Source of the DNA: JAHJDS01 sp964569795
GTDB lineage: Bacteria; Desulfobacterota; Desulfarculia; Desulfarculales; JAHJDS01
DNA length: 64,000 nt
Direction of reading: 5' to 3'
Assembly (NCBI GenBank): GCA_964569795.1
Contig: CAZMVB010000006.1
Span: 62,001 to 126,000 of the forward strand
Every line of letters begins with the position of its first letter. The first letter of the stretch is position 1. Both the position numbers and the translations under genes were made by a program. Of the stretch, positions 7,946 through 16,740 are shown piece after piece. The notes beneath the pieces are model-generated. The model searched no databases. It saw only the letters and a program-made list of their open reading frames with translations, and was not told where the DNA came from.

Positions 7946-10015
7946 TCAGGCCTCGTCGCCCAGCGAGGCCTCCAGTTCCTCCAGTTCCAGGGCCCCTCGC
8001 TCCCACTGGGCGGTCAGATCCTCGATCTTTTTCTTGAGCGCGCTGAACTCCTCGGTCCGGCGGCGGGCCTTGTCGGCGTCCTGGTAGGTCTCGGGCCGGG
8101 CCAGGTCGTCCTGAAGCTCTTCCAGACGGGCCCCGGTCCGGTCGATTTCCTCTTCGAGCCGGGCCAGTTTCCGGCGCAGGGGGCCGGTCAGGCTCGCTTT
8201 GCAGTGCCGGGCCTCGGCCTCGGCCCTTTTGCGGAGCTTGGTCTTCTTGGCCGGCGGGGGCTCCGGCCGGGGCGGGGGCTTCTCGGCCGGGGCCGGGGGG
8301 GCGGTCGGCGGGGCCGGGGGGACGTTCGGTGGGGCCGGCCCGGCGTCCTGGTCGCCGGTCTCCGCACCGGAAGACCGGGGCAGGGGGCCGTCCAGGAGGC
8401 CCTCTTTTTTCCGGGGCAGCCAGACGTTCTGGTAATCGTCCCAGTCGCCCGGAAAGACCTCGGCCCGGCCCCCGCCGACCACGATCACGCTGGTGGCCAC
8501 GGCGTTGATCAGCCGCCGGTCGTGGGTGATCAGGACCACCGTTCCGTCGAACCGCTCCAGGGCCGACTCGAGCACCCGCCGGGCGTCGATATCCAGGTGG
8601 TTGGTCGGCTCGTCCAGGAGGAGCAGGTTGGGACTCTGGACCATGAGCTTGGCCAGCACCAGCCGGCTCTTCTCGCCGCCGGACAGGACCGAGACCTTCT
8701 TGTCCACCTCGTCGCCCGAAAACAGGAATCCACCCAGGATCTGCCGCCGCCGGCCCAGACTCAGGTCGCCGGCCACGGTCGAAAGCTCGTCCAGGACGCT
8801 CAACTCGGGATGGAGCTGTTCCAGGAGGTGCTGGGCGAAGTAGCCGATCTTGACTCCGGGGGCGATCCGGACCCGGCCGGCCGTGGGCTTGAGGCGTCCG
8901 GCCAGCAGCCTCATCAGGGTGGTCTTTCCCTGGCCGTTCTTGCCCAGGAAGGCGACCCGCTCGCCCCGGACGAGCTGGTAGTTCAGGTCGTCATAGACGG
9001 GGAGATGGTCGAAGACGACCTGGATCCCGTCCAGCTCCACCAGGACCTTGGGGGTCCGCGGGGCCGGCGGAAAGGAGACGCTGAACTCCCGGTCTTCGGT
9101 CCGGGGGGCCTCGACCCGCTCCATCTTGTCCAGCATCTTCAGCCGGCTCTGGACCTGGGCCGCCCGGTCCTTGCGGGTCCGGTTGCGGTCGATGAACCGC
9201 TGGATCTGCTTGATCCGCTCCTGCTGGGTCTCGAAGGCCGCGGCCTGGGTCCGAAGCCGCTCGGCCTTTTGCCGCACGGCCTCGTCGTAGCCGCCCGGGT
9301 AGGAGTACAGCCGGCACTGGTCGATCTCGACGATACGCCCGACCACGTTGTTCAGAAAGGTCCGGTCGTGGGAGATGAGCAGCAGGGCGAAGTCCGAGGC
9401 CAGGAGGGTCTGTTCCAGCCACAGCAGCGAATCCAGGTCCAGGTAGTTGGTCGGCTCGTCCAGCAGCAGGACGTCCGGCCGGGCCAGGAGCAGCCGGGCC
9501 AGGGCGACCCGCATGATCCAGCCCCCGGACAGCTCCTCCACCGGGCGGTCAAAGTCGTCGGCCGAAAAACCCAGGCCCTCCAGCAGCTTCTGGGCCCGGT
9601 TCTCGAGATCATAGCCGCCCCGGTGCTCGTACACGCTCATCAGGTGGCCCTGGCGCTCGACCAGCTCGGTCAGCCGTTTTTCGTCCTTGGTCTCGCCCAG
9701 GCGGCGTTCGATGTCCTTCAGCTCGACCTCGATCCGCCTGATCTCCTCGGCCGCGTCCAGGACCATCCCCAGCACCGTCTGGCCGGCGAAACTCAACAGG
9801 TCCTGGGGCAGGTAGCCCAGCCTCAGGTCCTTGGGCCTGAACACCTCGCCCCGGTCGGGCGAAATTTCTCCCAGGATCAACCGGATCAAGGTGGTCTTGC
9901 CCGACCCGTTGGGACCGATCAGACCCACCCGGTCCCCCGGCCCCAGAAAGAAGTCGGCCTGCCGGAAGATGTCGTGGCGGCCGTAGAACTTGTCAACTTG
10001 ATGCAGGGTGATCAT
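7946..10015 (-). CDS. ABC-F family ATPase
   Basis: This is a 689-residue protein with two ABC domains and no membrane segments. Domain 1 has GPNGSGKTT (about residues 34-42), LSGGW and LLLDEPTNYLD. Domain 2 has GKNGQGKTT, LSGGEKSR and LLLDEPTNHLD. The charged linker between the domains (about 240-300) is the P-site tRNA interaction motif region of the family. A proline/alanine-rich hinge (about 545-605) leads to a C-terminal coiled coil, as in Uup and YheS-like members. ABC-F proteins act on the ribosome, relieving stalls or conferring antibiotic resistance; which applies here cannot be told. It is convergent with the kinase gene, with 13 bases between the stops. Confidence 0.9.
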   Translation of the reverse strand: MITLHQVDKFYGRHDIFRQADFFLGPGDRVGLIGPNGSGKTTLIRLILGEISPDRGEVFRPKDLRLGYLPQDLLSFAGQTVLGMVLDAAEEIRRIEVELKDIERRLGETKDEKRLTELVERQGHLMSVYEHRGGYDLENRAQKLLEGLGFSADDFDRPVEELSGGWIMRVALARLLLARPDVLLLDEPTNYLDLDSLLWLEQTLLASDFALLLISHDRTFLNNVVGRIVEIDQCRLYSYPGGYDEAVRQKAERLRTQAAAFETQQERIKQIQRFIDRNRTRKDRAAQVQSRLKMLDKMERVEAPRTEDREFSVSFPPAPRTPKVLVELDGIQVVFDHLPVYDDLNYQLVRGERVAFLGKNGQGKTTLMRLLAGRLKPTAGRVRIAPGVKIGYFAQHLLEQLHPELSVLDELSTVAGDLSLGRRRQILGGFLFSGDEVDKKVSVLSGGEKSRLVLAKLMVQSPNLLLLDEPTNHLDIDARRVLESALERFDGTVVLITHDRRLINAVATSVIVVGGGRAEVFPGDWDDYQNVWLPRKKEGLLDGPLPRSSGAETGDQDAGPAPPNVPPAPPTAPPAPAEKPPPRPEPPPAKKTKLRKRAEAEARHCKASLTGPLRRKLARLEEEIDRTGARLEELQDDLARPETYQDADKARRRTEEFSALKKKIEDLTAQWERGALELEELEASLGDEA

Positions 10016-10232
10016 GCCCGTCGCCGGTTCCGCGCCTCAGCCAAGCAGGGAAAAATGTTTTACACCAGGCGGCAACAAGTTTCCTCCCCACGGCCTCCAA
10101 CCAGGACGCGCCTCCCCGCCCATGACCCGGGAGGCCCTATTTTCGGGCCTTTCCGACCCCGGGGCCACGACCGATCCGTTGGCCCGGAATTTGCCTCCTC
10201 AAAAAGCGGAGAGGTTGATCCAGGAGGATTCC

Positions 10233-10436
10233 ATGGGTTCCATCAGGGCCGAACACATCAGACGCGGACGTGAAAACATCTGCCGTCTGCACAATCTGAG
10301 CCCGGGCGACCTACACTATATTGGGGTCCAGAAGACAGGGAGCCGCGAGCGCCCCCTGCTCATCCTGCTCTACAACGTCACTGACCCCAATTCCGAACGG
10401 TTCCGCTCGACCTTGTCCTGGGTGATGCCCGACTAG
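10233..10436 (+). CDS. small hypothetical protein
   Basis: This 67-residue reading frame starts at ATG 10233 behind a clear AGGAGG at 10222-10227. The product is hydrophilic, begins MGSIRAEHIRRGRENICRLH and contains a hydrophobic LLILLYN stretch near residue 47. It has no cysteine pair, signal peptide or known family that I recognise. It could be a small cytoplasmic regulatory or structural protein. The longer open frame from 10008 runs through sequence that looks non-coding and was not used. A GC-rich hairpin lies 57 bases past the stop. Confidence 0.6.
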   Translation: MGSIRAEHIRRGRENICRLHNLSPGDLHYIGVQKTGSRERPLLILLYNVTDPNSERFRSTLSWVMPD

Positions 10437-10493
10437 GCCTCGGGATAAAGGCCCGGCTCAGACTTGTCTTAAGACACCAAAAAAACTCCAAAA

Positions 10494-10518
10494 GCGGCCC
10501 CCCCACCCGCGGGGCCGC
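10494..10518 (-). terminator. hairpin, probable terminator
   Basis: GCGGCCCC at 10494-10501 pairs with GGGGCCGC at 10511-10518 around a 9-base loop. On the minus strand it is followed by TTTTGGAGTTTTTTT. That fits an intrinsic terminator for the small minus-strand gene upstream (10701-10994). On the plus strand no T-run follows, so for the 67-residue gene it would be weak. Confidence 0.6.
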
Positions 10519-10700
10519 GCTTGCTTTAGCCCCGTCAGGACGGCTCCTTGACGCCGCTTAGCGCCCCGGTCGGCCGGCAGGGACGCGGAGGCGTTTTGCG
10601 TCGGAATTTTGACGGATAAGGCCCCTCGGTCAGATCCGGAATGACAAAATCCTATCGTCCCCGGCCGGGTCCGGTCGGGGACTTGTTTCCGGAAATCGGA

Positions 10701-10994
10701 CTACACCTCTTGGAAAGCGGCCACCTGGGCCTCGGCCTCCTCGGGACTTTCGGCCACCACGTAGAGGTCCTGGCCGGCCCCCTCGTCCACCGGCTCCCAG
10801 AGTTGCCGGTCGTCCAGTTGGGGGGGCAACTCGGCCCAGACGACAAACCCCGGCCCGGCCTTGATCGGGGTCAGGGCCAGCCGCTTGGTCTCGTCGGGAA
10901 TGGCCAGGACCTGGCGGAGCGACCCGTCCTGGGGATTACGGACCGAGTAGTCGAAATCCTCACGGCCATTGCCGATGTAATAAAGATAGGTCAT
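10701..10994 (-). CDS. hypothetical protein, 97 residues
   Basis: The start at 10994 (MTYLYYIGNGREDFDYSV) has a strong GAGGAGG site at 10999-11005 on the minus strand, so I rejected the longer frame open to 11126. The product is an acidic soluble protein with aromatic-rich N terminus, a central LPPQLDDRQLWEPVDE segment and a C-terminal helix rich in Glu and Ala. I recognise no family. It is transcribed alone, divergent from the hybrid kinase gene at 11215, and ends before a hairpin and T-run at 10494-10518. Confidence 0.65.
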   Translation of the reverse strand: MTYLYYIGNGREDFDYSVRNPQDGSLRQVLAIPDETKRLALTPIKAGPGFVVWAELPPQLDDRQLWEPVDEGAGQDLYVVAESPEEAEAQVAAFQEV

Positions 10995-11214
10995 GTCGCC
11001 TCCTCGTTGACCGGTAGCATACGGCCCCGGACGGTCGTTGTCCAGCCTCAAGACCGGGTCTGGGGGCCCGCTCCCCTCCTTTTTCTTAACCAAAAAAATT
11101 TTACTATCATTTTTTGAAGAAATCATGTATCATCTTGACTTAAATATACTGAGTTGTGCAAAAGGACTGGGCGCGTATGAACCGGAAACCGGCGGCGGGC
11201 GAGGGGGCTGGCAA

Positions 11215-13518
11215 ATGAACGGTCTTAAATCGGCTGACAACCCGCCCGTTGGGGAGGCCGGAGAGTTTCGGCCCGAAAAGCCGGTCGCCGGCCAAGATGA
11301 TTACCAGACCCTGGTCGAGGCCTTGCGGGTGGGGGTTTATCGGTCCACGGTCGAGGCCGGTGGCCGGTTTTTGTACGCCAATCCGGCCATGGCCGAGATC
11401 TTCGGTGTGGTCTCGGCCCAGGAACTGAGCACCCGCCCGGTGGCCGAGCTTTACGTGGATCCGCGGGCCCGGGATAGTCTGGTGGCCGACCTGCAACGGG
11501 AAGGCATGGTCAAATACCGGGAGATCAGACTGCGCCGCTGGGACGGGAAACCATTTTTGGCCTCGATCACGGCCAGCCTCAACCGGGATGACGAGGGCCG
11601 GGTGAGGTGGATCGAGGGTATCATCGAGGACATCACCGCCCGGCGTCGCCTGGAGGAGGAGTTCCGGGAAGGCGAGAGCCGCTACCGGATCATCTTCAAC
11701 GCCGCCAGCAACGCCCTGGTGGTCATGGACCCCGCCGGTCGGATCAGCGAGGCCAACCAGGCCGCGGCCGACACGTTCGGCTATTCCTACCGGGAGTTCC
11801 AGCGGCTGTCCGGTCCGGACCTGCTGGCCCCGGAGCATCGGGCCGACTTCGACGGGCTGGCCGCGGTGTTGGGCTCGGGGCGACCGGTCCTGGTCGAATC
11901 CCTGGCCCAGACCCGGGACGGGCGGACCTTTCACGCCGAGATCGCCGGCCGGTCCCTGACCCTGTTCGGCCGGCGTCATCTCCTGGCCGATATCCGGGAC
12001 GTGTCCGAACTGCGGGACCTGGACCAGGCCCGAACCCTGTTCCAGTCGGTCTTCATGTTCCATCCCTATCCCCTGATCCTGGTCCGCCGGGAGACCGGCG
12101 GCGTCCTGGCGGTGAACGCCGCCTTTGAGCGGGAGTGGGGCTTTCAGGCCTCCCAGGTCCTGAGCCAGTCGATCCAACGGCTCTTCGCCCGGCCCGAGTT
12201 GAGCGACCAGATGCTGACCCGGCTGGGGAACGATGGCCGGCTGATCGAGTTCCAGACCCGGGGATGCAAGGGAGACGGGACCGAGGTCCCCTGCGCCCTG
12301 AGCGTCGAGCCCATCGAGTTGAACGGCCATCCGGTGTTGATCGTCACCCTGATCGACCTGTCCGAGCGACATCACCTCGAGGAACAACTCCGCCAGTCCC
12401 AGAAGATGGAGGCGGTCGGCCGGCTGGCGGGCGGTATTGCCCACGACTTCAACAACTTCCTGGCCGTGATCAACGGCTACACCCGGATGATCCTGGACCG
12501 CCTGGAACCGGAGTCGCCCCTGGTCGGGGACCTGGAGACCATCGACCGGGCCGGTCGGCGGGCGGCCGGCCTGACCCGGCAGCTCCTGGCCTTCAGCCGC
12601 TGCCAGTTCCTGGAGCCCCGGATCCTGTCCCTGAACGAGATCCTGACGAACATCGAGGACATGCTGGCCCGGCTCATCGGCGAGGACATCGAACTGATCA
12701 CCGAACTGGACCCGGAACTGGCCTGCGTCCAGGCCGACCCGGGACAGATCGAGCAGGTCGTCGTCAACCTGGCCGTCAACGCCCGGGACGCCATGCCCGA
12801 GGGAGGCCGCCTGATCATCCGGTCCCGAAACATCGTCCGGGACCCGAGCGACCCGGGCGATCAGGGCCGGATCGACCCCGGAGAATACGTCCTGCTGTCC
12901 GTGGCCGACACCGGGGTGGGCATGGACGAAAAGACCAGGCTCCGCTTGTTCGAGCCCTTTTTCACCACCAAGGAAAAGGGCAAGGGCACCGGCCTGGGCC
13001 TGTCCACGGTTTATGGCATCATCCGGCAGAGCGAGGGGCACATCACCGTCGAAAGCGCCCCGGGACGGGGATCGGTCTTTCAAATCCTTTTGCCGGCCCG
13101 CGCGGACCAGGCCGCGCCTCCGCCCCAAAAGAGCCAGCCCGTCGGGGACGTCTTCGGCACCGAGACGATCCTGCTGGTCGAGGACGAGGACCTGGTCCGG
13201 GATTACGCCCGGCGGGCCCTAGAATTGTTCGGCTACCGGGTCCTGGAGGCGGCTGCGGGGGACGAGGCCCTCGAGTTGTATCAGCGGGAGGGGGAGGGCA
13301 TCGACCTCCTCCTGGCGGACGTGGTCATGCCCCGGCTCAGCGGACCCGACCTGGCCCGCCGGCTGCAGCGGATCCGGCCCGAGCTCAAGACCATCTTCAT
13401 GTCCGGTTACGACAGCCGGTCCACCCAGACCCTGCGGGAACTGGGCGAGGCCTTCATCGCCAAGCCCTTCTCCCCCCAGGAGTTGGGCCAAAAGGTCCGC
13501 GAGGTCCTGGACGGCTGA
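11215..13518 (+). CDS. hybrid sensor histidine kinase (PAS x3, HisKA, HATPase, receiver)
   Basis: This is a 767-residue cytoplasmic sensor with no membrane segments. Three PAS domains (about residues 25-145, 150-265 and 275-390) precede a HisKA dimerisation domain with phospho-acceptor His in GGIAHDFNNF. The ATPase follows (NLAVNARDAM, DTGVGMDE, GTGLGLSTVYGI). A C-terminal receiver (about 650-767) has DED and LLADVVMP with the phosphorylatable Asp, plus a conserved IAKPF lysine. The ATG at 11215 is chosen over upstream in-frame starts because it has a purine-rich GGCGAGGGGG site, and a TATACT -10-like box lies at 11145-11150. It closely resembles the hybrid kinase at 61128 from the HisKA domain onward. 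The signal is unknown. Confidence 0.9.
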   Translation: MNGLKSADNPPVGEAGEFRPEKPVAGQDDYQTLVEALRVGVYRSTVEAGGRFLYANPAMAEIFGVVSAQELSTRPVAELYVDPRARDSLVADLQREGMVKYREIRLRRWDGKPFLASITASLNRDDEGRVRWIEGIIEDITARRRLEEEFREGESRYRIIFNAASNALVVMDPAGRISEANQAAADTFGYSYREFQRLSGPDLLAPEHRADFDGLAAVLGSGRPVLVESLAQTRDGRTFHAEIAGRSLTLFGRRHLLADIRDVSELRDLDQARTLFQSVFMFHPYPLILVRRETGGVLAVNAAFEREWGFQASQVLSQSIQRLFARPELSDQMLTRLGNDGRLIEFQTRGCKGDGTEVPCALSVEPIELNGHPVLIVTLIDLSERHHLEEQLRQSQKMEAVGRLAGGIAHDFNNFLAVINGYTRMILDRLEPESPLVGDLETIDRAGRRAAGLTRQLLAFSRCQFLEPRILSLNEILTNIEDMLARLIGEDIELITELDPELACVQADPGQIEQVVVNLAVNARDAMPEGGRLIIRSRNIVRDPSDPGDQGRIDPGEYVLLSVADTGVGMDEKTRLRLFEPFFTTKEKGKGTGLGLSTVYGIIRQSEGHITVESAPGRGSVFQILLPARADQAAPPPQKSQPVGDVFGTETILLVEDEDLVRDYARRALELFGYRVLEAAAGDEALELYQREGEGIDLLLADVVMPRLSGPDLARRLQRIRPELKTIFMSGYDSRSTQTLRELGEAFIAKPFSPQELGQKVREVLDG

Positions 13519-13633
13519 ACGCCGCGTCGGACGTCCGGCCCCGATCCCGCCTCAAATCAGTCCCCAGTCGTCCCAAAATGTGCTAGACTGAGCCGGTGTT
13601 GCCATCAGTGAACAATAGCTCCAGAGGAAATTC

Positions 13634-14962
13634 GTGACCTGTCATCATTGCGGCGCTGAAAACAACGACCGGGCCTCCTCTTGCCGCGTATGCGGGCGGC
13701 CGCTGACCGACCCGGAGGCCAAATCTGAACCACTGCCAGCCGACGTCGCCCGGGACGCCTCCGGGGAGACGCCGTTTCGGGTCGGGGCCCTGGTGTCGGG
13801 CCGCTATCGCCTGGTCCGGCTCCTGGGCGAGGGGGCGACGGGCGTCGTCTGGCTGGCCGCCGACCGGGCGTTCCAGGACCAGGAGATCGCCCTCAAGGCC
13901 ATTCATCCCCGGGTCCTCCCCGACGCGGGCGCCCTGGAACGATTTGCCGAGGAGGTGGTCGCCTGCCGGGACCTGAACCACCCTCACATCGTCAAGGTGT
14001 TCGATCTGAAGCAGGACGGCGAACACCGGTTCTTGACCATGGAATACGTTCCGGGGCGGAGCCTTTGCCAGGAAATGGAGCGGCGGAAACAGGCCGGCGA
14101 GGTCTTCAGCCTGGCCGAGACGGTGACGGTGATCAGTCAGATCCTCGAGGCCCTGGAACACGCCCACACCCGGACGGTCCACCGGGACATCAAGCCCCGG
14201 AACGTGATGATGGTCGGTGACTTCCCCGAGGTGACGATCAAGGTCATGGACTTCGGCCTGGCCCGGGCCCGGGACCACAGGCAGCGGTCGGCCCCGGCCC
14301 TGATTCTGGGCTCGCCCTTTTACCTGGCCCCGGAACAGCTGGGCGGCTGGTCAGAGATCACCCCGGCCTCGGACCTGTACTCGGTGGGCGTCATTTTCTA
14401 CGAGATGCTGACCGGACGGGTTCCCGTAGGATTGGCCCGGCCTCCCTCGGTCCTGGTGTCCGGTCTGCCGCCCCGGGTGGACGACATCTGCCAGCGGGCG
14501 CTCGAGTTCCAGGCGGCGAGCCGCTATGCCGACGCCCGGGAATTCCTGACCGATTTGAGGGATCTGCTCGGCGTCGAGGTCCCGGCCGAGCCGCTCGACA
14601 CCGCCGAGAACGTTCAGGGACGCCTGGCCCTGGTCCACTTTTTGCTCGATGGCAAGGCCGATCCCAACGCCCACGACCGGTGGGGCAACACCGCCCTGCA
14701 CTGGGCCACCGCCCACGGTCTCACCGCGGTGGTCGAACTGCTCTGCCGGCGCGGGGCCGACCTGAACCTGACGGAAAAGCAAAACGGCAACACGCCCCTT
14801 CACGACGCCGCCGACGAGGGCCGGTACGAGGCGGCGCGGGTGCTGTTACAGGCCGGGGCCTCGACCGAACTGCGCAACAAGGCCGGTCTCACCCCGGCCC
14901 AGCTCGCCCACCGGCACGGCCACCGCCTGGTCGAGGACCTGATCCGGAAACACCGGCACTGA
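13634..14962 (+). CDS. soluble Ser/Thr protein kinase with ankyrin repeats
   Basis: This 442-residue protein has a GTG start behind AGAGGA. An N-terminal zinc ribbon (CHHC, CRVC; residues 3-20) precedes a full kinase domain (about 50-310). The nucleotide loop is GEGATGVVWLA, the ATP-binding lysine is K88 in ALKAIHP, the catalytic loop is HRDIKPRN and the metal-binding loop DFGLAR. Three ankyrin repeats and a half repeat fill residues 325-440. Zinc ribbon, kinase and ankyrin order match the larger kinase at 4687, so the two are paralogues. This one has a canonical RD kinase motif, no transmembrane helix and no TPR region. Substrates are unknown; ankyrins suggest recruitment of a protein partner. 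Confidence 0.9.
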   Translation: MTCHHCGAENNDRASSCRVCGRPLTDPEAKSEPLPADVARDASGETPFRVGALVSGRYRLVRLLGEGATGVVWLAADRAFQDQEIALKAIHPRVLPDAGALERFAEEVVACRDLNHPHIVKVFDLKQDGEHRFLTMEYVPGRSLCQEMERRKQAGEVFSLAETVTVISQILEALEHAHTRTVHRDIKPRNVMMVGDFPEVTIKVMDFGLARARDHRQRSAPALILGSPFYLAPEQLGGWSEITPASDLYSVGVIFYEMLTGRVPVGLARPPSVLVSGLPPRVDDICQRALEFQAASRYADAREFLTDLRDLLGVEVPAEPLDTAENVQGRLALVHFLLDGKADPNAHDRWGNTALHWATAHGLTAVVELLCRRGADLNLTEKQNGNTPLHDAADEGRYEAARVLLQAGASTELRNKAGLTPAQLAHRHGHRLVEDLIRKHRH

Positions 14963-14968
14963 GGGGGC

Positions 14969-15445
14969 TCAAGGCCGGGCCGAGACGGGAGTGATCCGGA
15001 CCGCATCGCCCGGGCGGACCCCGGCGGCCGCGCCGGCACCCACCTCGAGCACGGCGTCCGCTATCACCGGCGGGCCGGTGGTCACTATCCGGCCGGCCGT
15101 GCCGGGGGGTGGAACCTCGGGGAAGACCTTGATCACCCGGCCGCCCCGGATAAAGATGATGTCGATCGGGATCAGCATCCCCTTCATCCAGAAGACCATC
15201 CCCTGGGGACGACGGAACACGAACAGCATGCCCCACCCGGAAGGGAGCCGCCGGAGCCCGCCCAGGCCCCGGGCCCGGGAGGTGACGTCGGCGGCGACCG
15301 TGGCCTTCACCACCAGGCGACCGACCCGGACCCGGACCACCTGGCCGGTCCGCCAGGCCAGGGCCTGGTCAATCCCGCCGAACAGGAGCAGGACCGCCAT
15401 GGCGGCCGTGAGGGAGACGATGCGTCTGCGCATGGCACCCACCAT
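14969..15445 (-). CDS. DUF192 family exported protein
   Basis: This is a 158-residue protein with a cleavable-looking signal peptide (AAMAVLLLFGGIDQALA). The body is a DUF192 domain: it has the family hallmarks GWGMLFVF and FWMKGMLIPIDIIFI. DUF192 proteins are small periplasmic or extracellular beta proteins of unsettled function. Start is either 15445 or the ATG at 15433 (154 residues). It is convergent with the ankyrin kinase (6 bases apart) and divergent from the RNA methyltransferase, with only 36 bases between starts. Confidence 0.85.
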   Translation of the reverse strand: MVGAMRRRIVSLTAAMAVLLLFGGIDQALAWRTGQVVRVRVGRLVVKATVAADVTSRARGLGGLRRLPSGWGMLFVFRRPQGMVFWMKGMLIPIDIIFIRGGRVIKVFPEVPPPGTAGRIVTTGPPVIADAVLEVGAGAAAGVRPGDAVRITPVSARP

Positions 15446-15481
15446 AACCCCGCGGCCGGGCCGGGGCAAGGGGAACCACCG

Positions 15482-16732
15482 GTGAGGGCGCGGACCGGAC
15501 CGGAACTTTCCCCGGCCGGGGCCGGCCTGATCTCGGTTCAGGGGCGGCCGGCCGAGGTTCCGGGGGCCCTGCCCCATGAACTGATCGAGGCCGCCCCCGG
15601 CCCGGGGGACGGCCTCCGGTTGCAAGAGGTGATCGAGCCCTCGCCCCTTCGGGTCGATCCGGGCTGTCCGGTTTACGAGCAATGTGGCGGCTGCGCCCTC
15701 AGGCACCTGACCTATGAGGCCGAGCTGTCCTTCAAGCGCCGGCTCGCGGGCCAAATATTGGGGCATGACCCGGCCCAGGTCATGGCCTCACCCTCTCCGG
15801 ACGGATACCGCCACCGGGTCCGGCTCCGCCTGGGCCGGCGCGGCCCTGAGGTGGTCCCCGGGTTTTTCGGGCCAGGCTCGCATCGGTTCGTGGCCGTGAC
15901 CGACTGCCCGGTGCTGGCCCCGCCCCTGCGGCAAACCCTGCCCCGGCTGAGACAGGCCCTGGCCGGGCCGTTCTTTCGGCGCCACGCCAGGCGGCTGGAC
16001 CAGGTGGAACTGGCCGCCGGTCTGGAGGCCGATACGGACGTCCTGGCCCAATGGCGTCTGTCGCCCGGGGCGCCCCGGTCAGTGATAAAAACGTTGGAGG
16101 GGCTGGACCTCCCCGGGGTCAGATCAGAGGTCGTCGTCGGGGACGAGGCCGGCCGGCCGGGCCGCTTGGGGCCGTCAATCCTGGTCCTGGACCACGACCT
16201 GACCGGCCTTGCGCTCCGGGTCGGATCGGGTGTCTTCTTTCAGGCCAACCTGGCCCTGAACCGGCGGCTGGTCGATCTGGTGTTGCAAAAGACCCGGGGC
16301 CGGGGACCGGTCCTGGACCTGTTTTGCGGCCTGGGCAATTTCACCCTGCCCCTGGCGGCCGGCGGAGGCCGGGCGGTGATGGGCGTTGAAAACAGTCCCC
16401 GGGCCGTGGCCTGGGCCCGGGAGAACGCCCGGAACGCCGGGTTGAGCCGGATCGACCTGATGGAGTCCGACGCGGCGGCGGCCTTCGAGTTTTTCGCCCC
16501 GGGCCGCTTCGAAATTTTGGTCCTGGACCCGCCCCGCCGGGGGGCGCCCGACGTGGCCGGCCGGGTGGCCGCCCTGGGTCCGGACCGGGTGATCTACGTC
16601 TCCTGCCGGCCCGAGACCCTGGGGCGCGATCTTCGGGCCATGGACGGATATGGTCTGGAAGGCCTGACCCTCCTGGACCTCTTTCCCCGGACCCTGCATC
16701 TCGAGGTGGTGGCCGTCCTGGACCGGAAATAG
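15482..16732 (+). CDS. rlmD: RlmD/RumA-type RNA (uracil-5-)-methyltransferase
   Basis: This 416-residue SAM-dependent methyltransferase most likely makes 5-methyluridine in 23S rRNA. The iron-sulfur cysteines appear as CPVYEQCGGC (about residues 61-70) and VTDCPV. The methyltransferase domain has the SAM loop LFCGLGNF, the DPPRRG motif and the catalytic nucleophile in YVSCRPETLGRD. The upstream QANLALNR is also typical. The N-terminal TRAM-like region is short and the GTG start is uncertain. It could be another member of the family (RlmC, TrmA-like); the iron-sulfur site favours RlmD/RlmC type. It converges on mtaB. Confidence 0.88.
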   Translation: MRARTGPELSPAGAGLISVQGRPAEVPGALPHELIEAAPGPGDGLRLQEVIEPSPLRVDPGCPVYEQCGGCALRHLTYEAELSFKRRLAGQILGHDPAQVMASPSPDGYRHRVRLRLGRRGPEVVPGFFGPGSHRFVAVTDCPVLAPPLRQTLPRLRQALAGPFFRRHARRLDQVELAAGLEADTDVLAQWRLSPGAPRSVIKTLEGLDLPGVRSEVVVGDEAGRPGRLGPSILVLDHDLTGLALRVGSGVFFQANLALNRRLVDLVLQKTRGRGPVLDLFCGLGNFTLPLAAGGGRAVMGVENSPRAVAWARENARNAGLSRIDLMESDAAAAFEFFAPGRFEILVLDPPRRGAPDVAGRVAALGPDRVIYVSCRPETLGRDLRAMDGYGLEGLTLLDLFPRTLHLEVVAVLDRK

Positions 16733-16740
16733 CCAACCGA

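Noticed and set aside
7948..7971. Hairpin AGGCCTCG/CGAGGCCT at the end of the ABC-F gene
   Set aside because: It falls in the last codons and has no T-run on the minus strand; probably coding coincidence.
10008..10232. N-terminal extension of the 67-residue small gene
   Set aside because: The extension has no ribosome site and its residues look like random translation; the ATG at 10233 has a strong AGGAGG.
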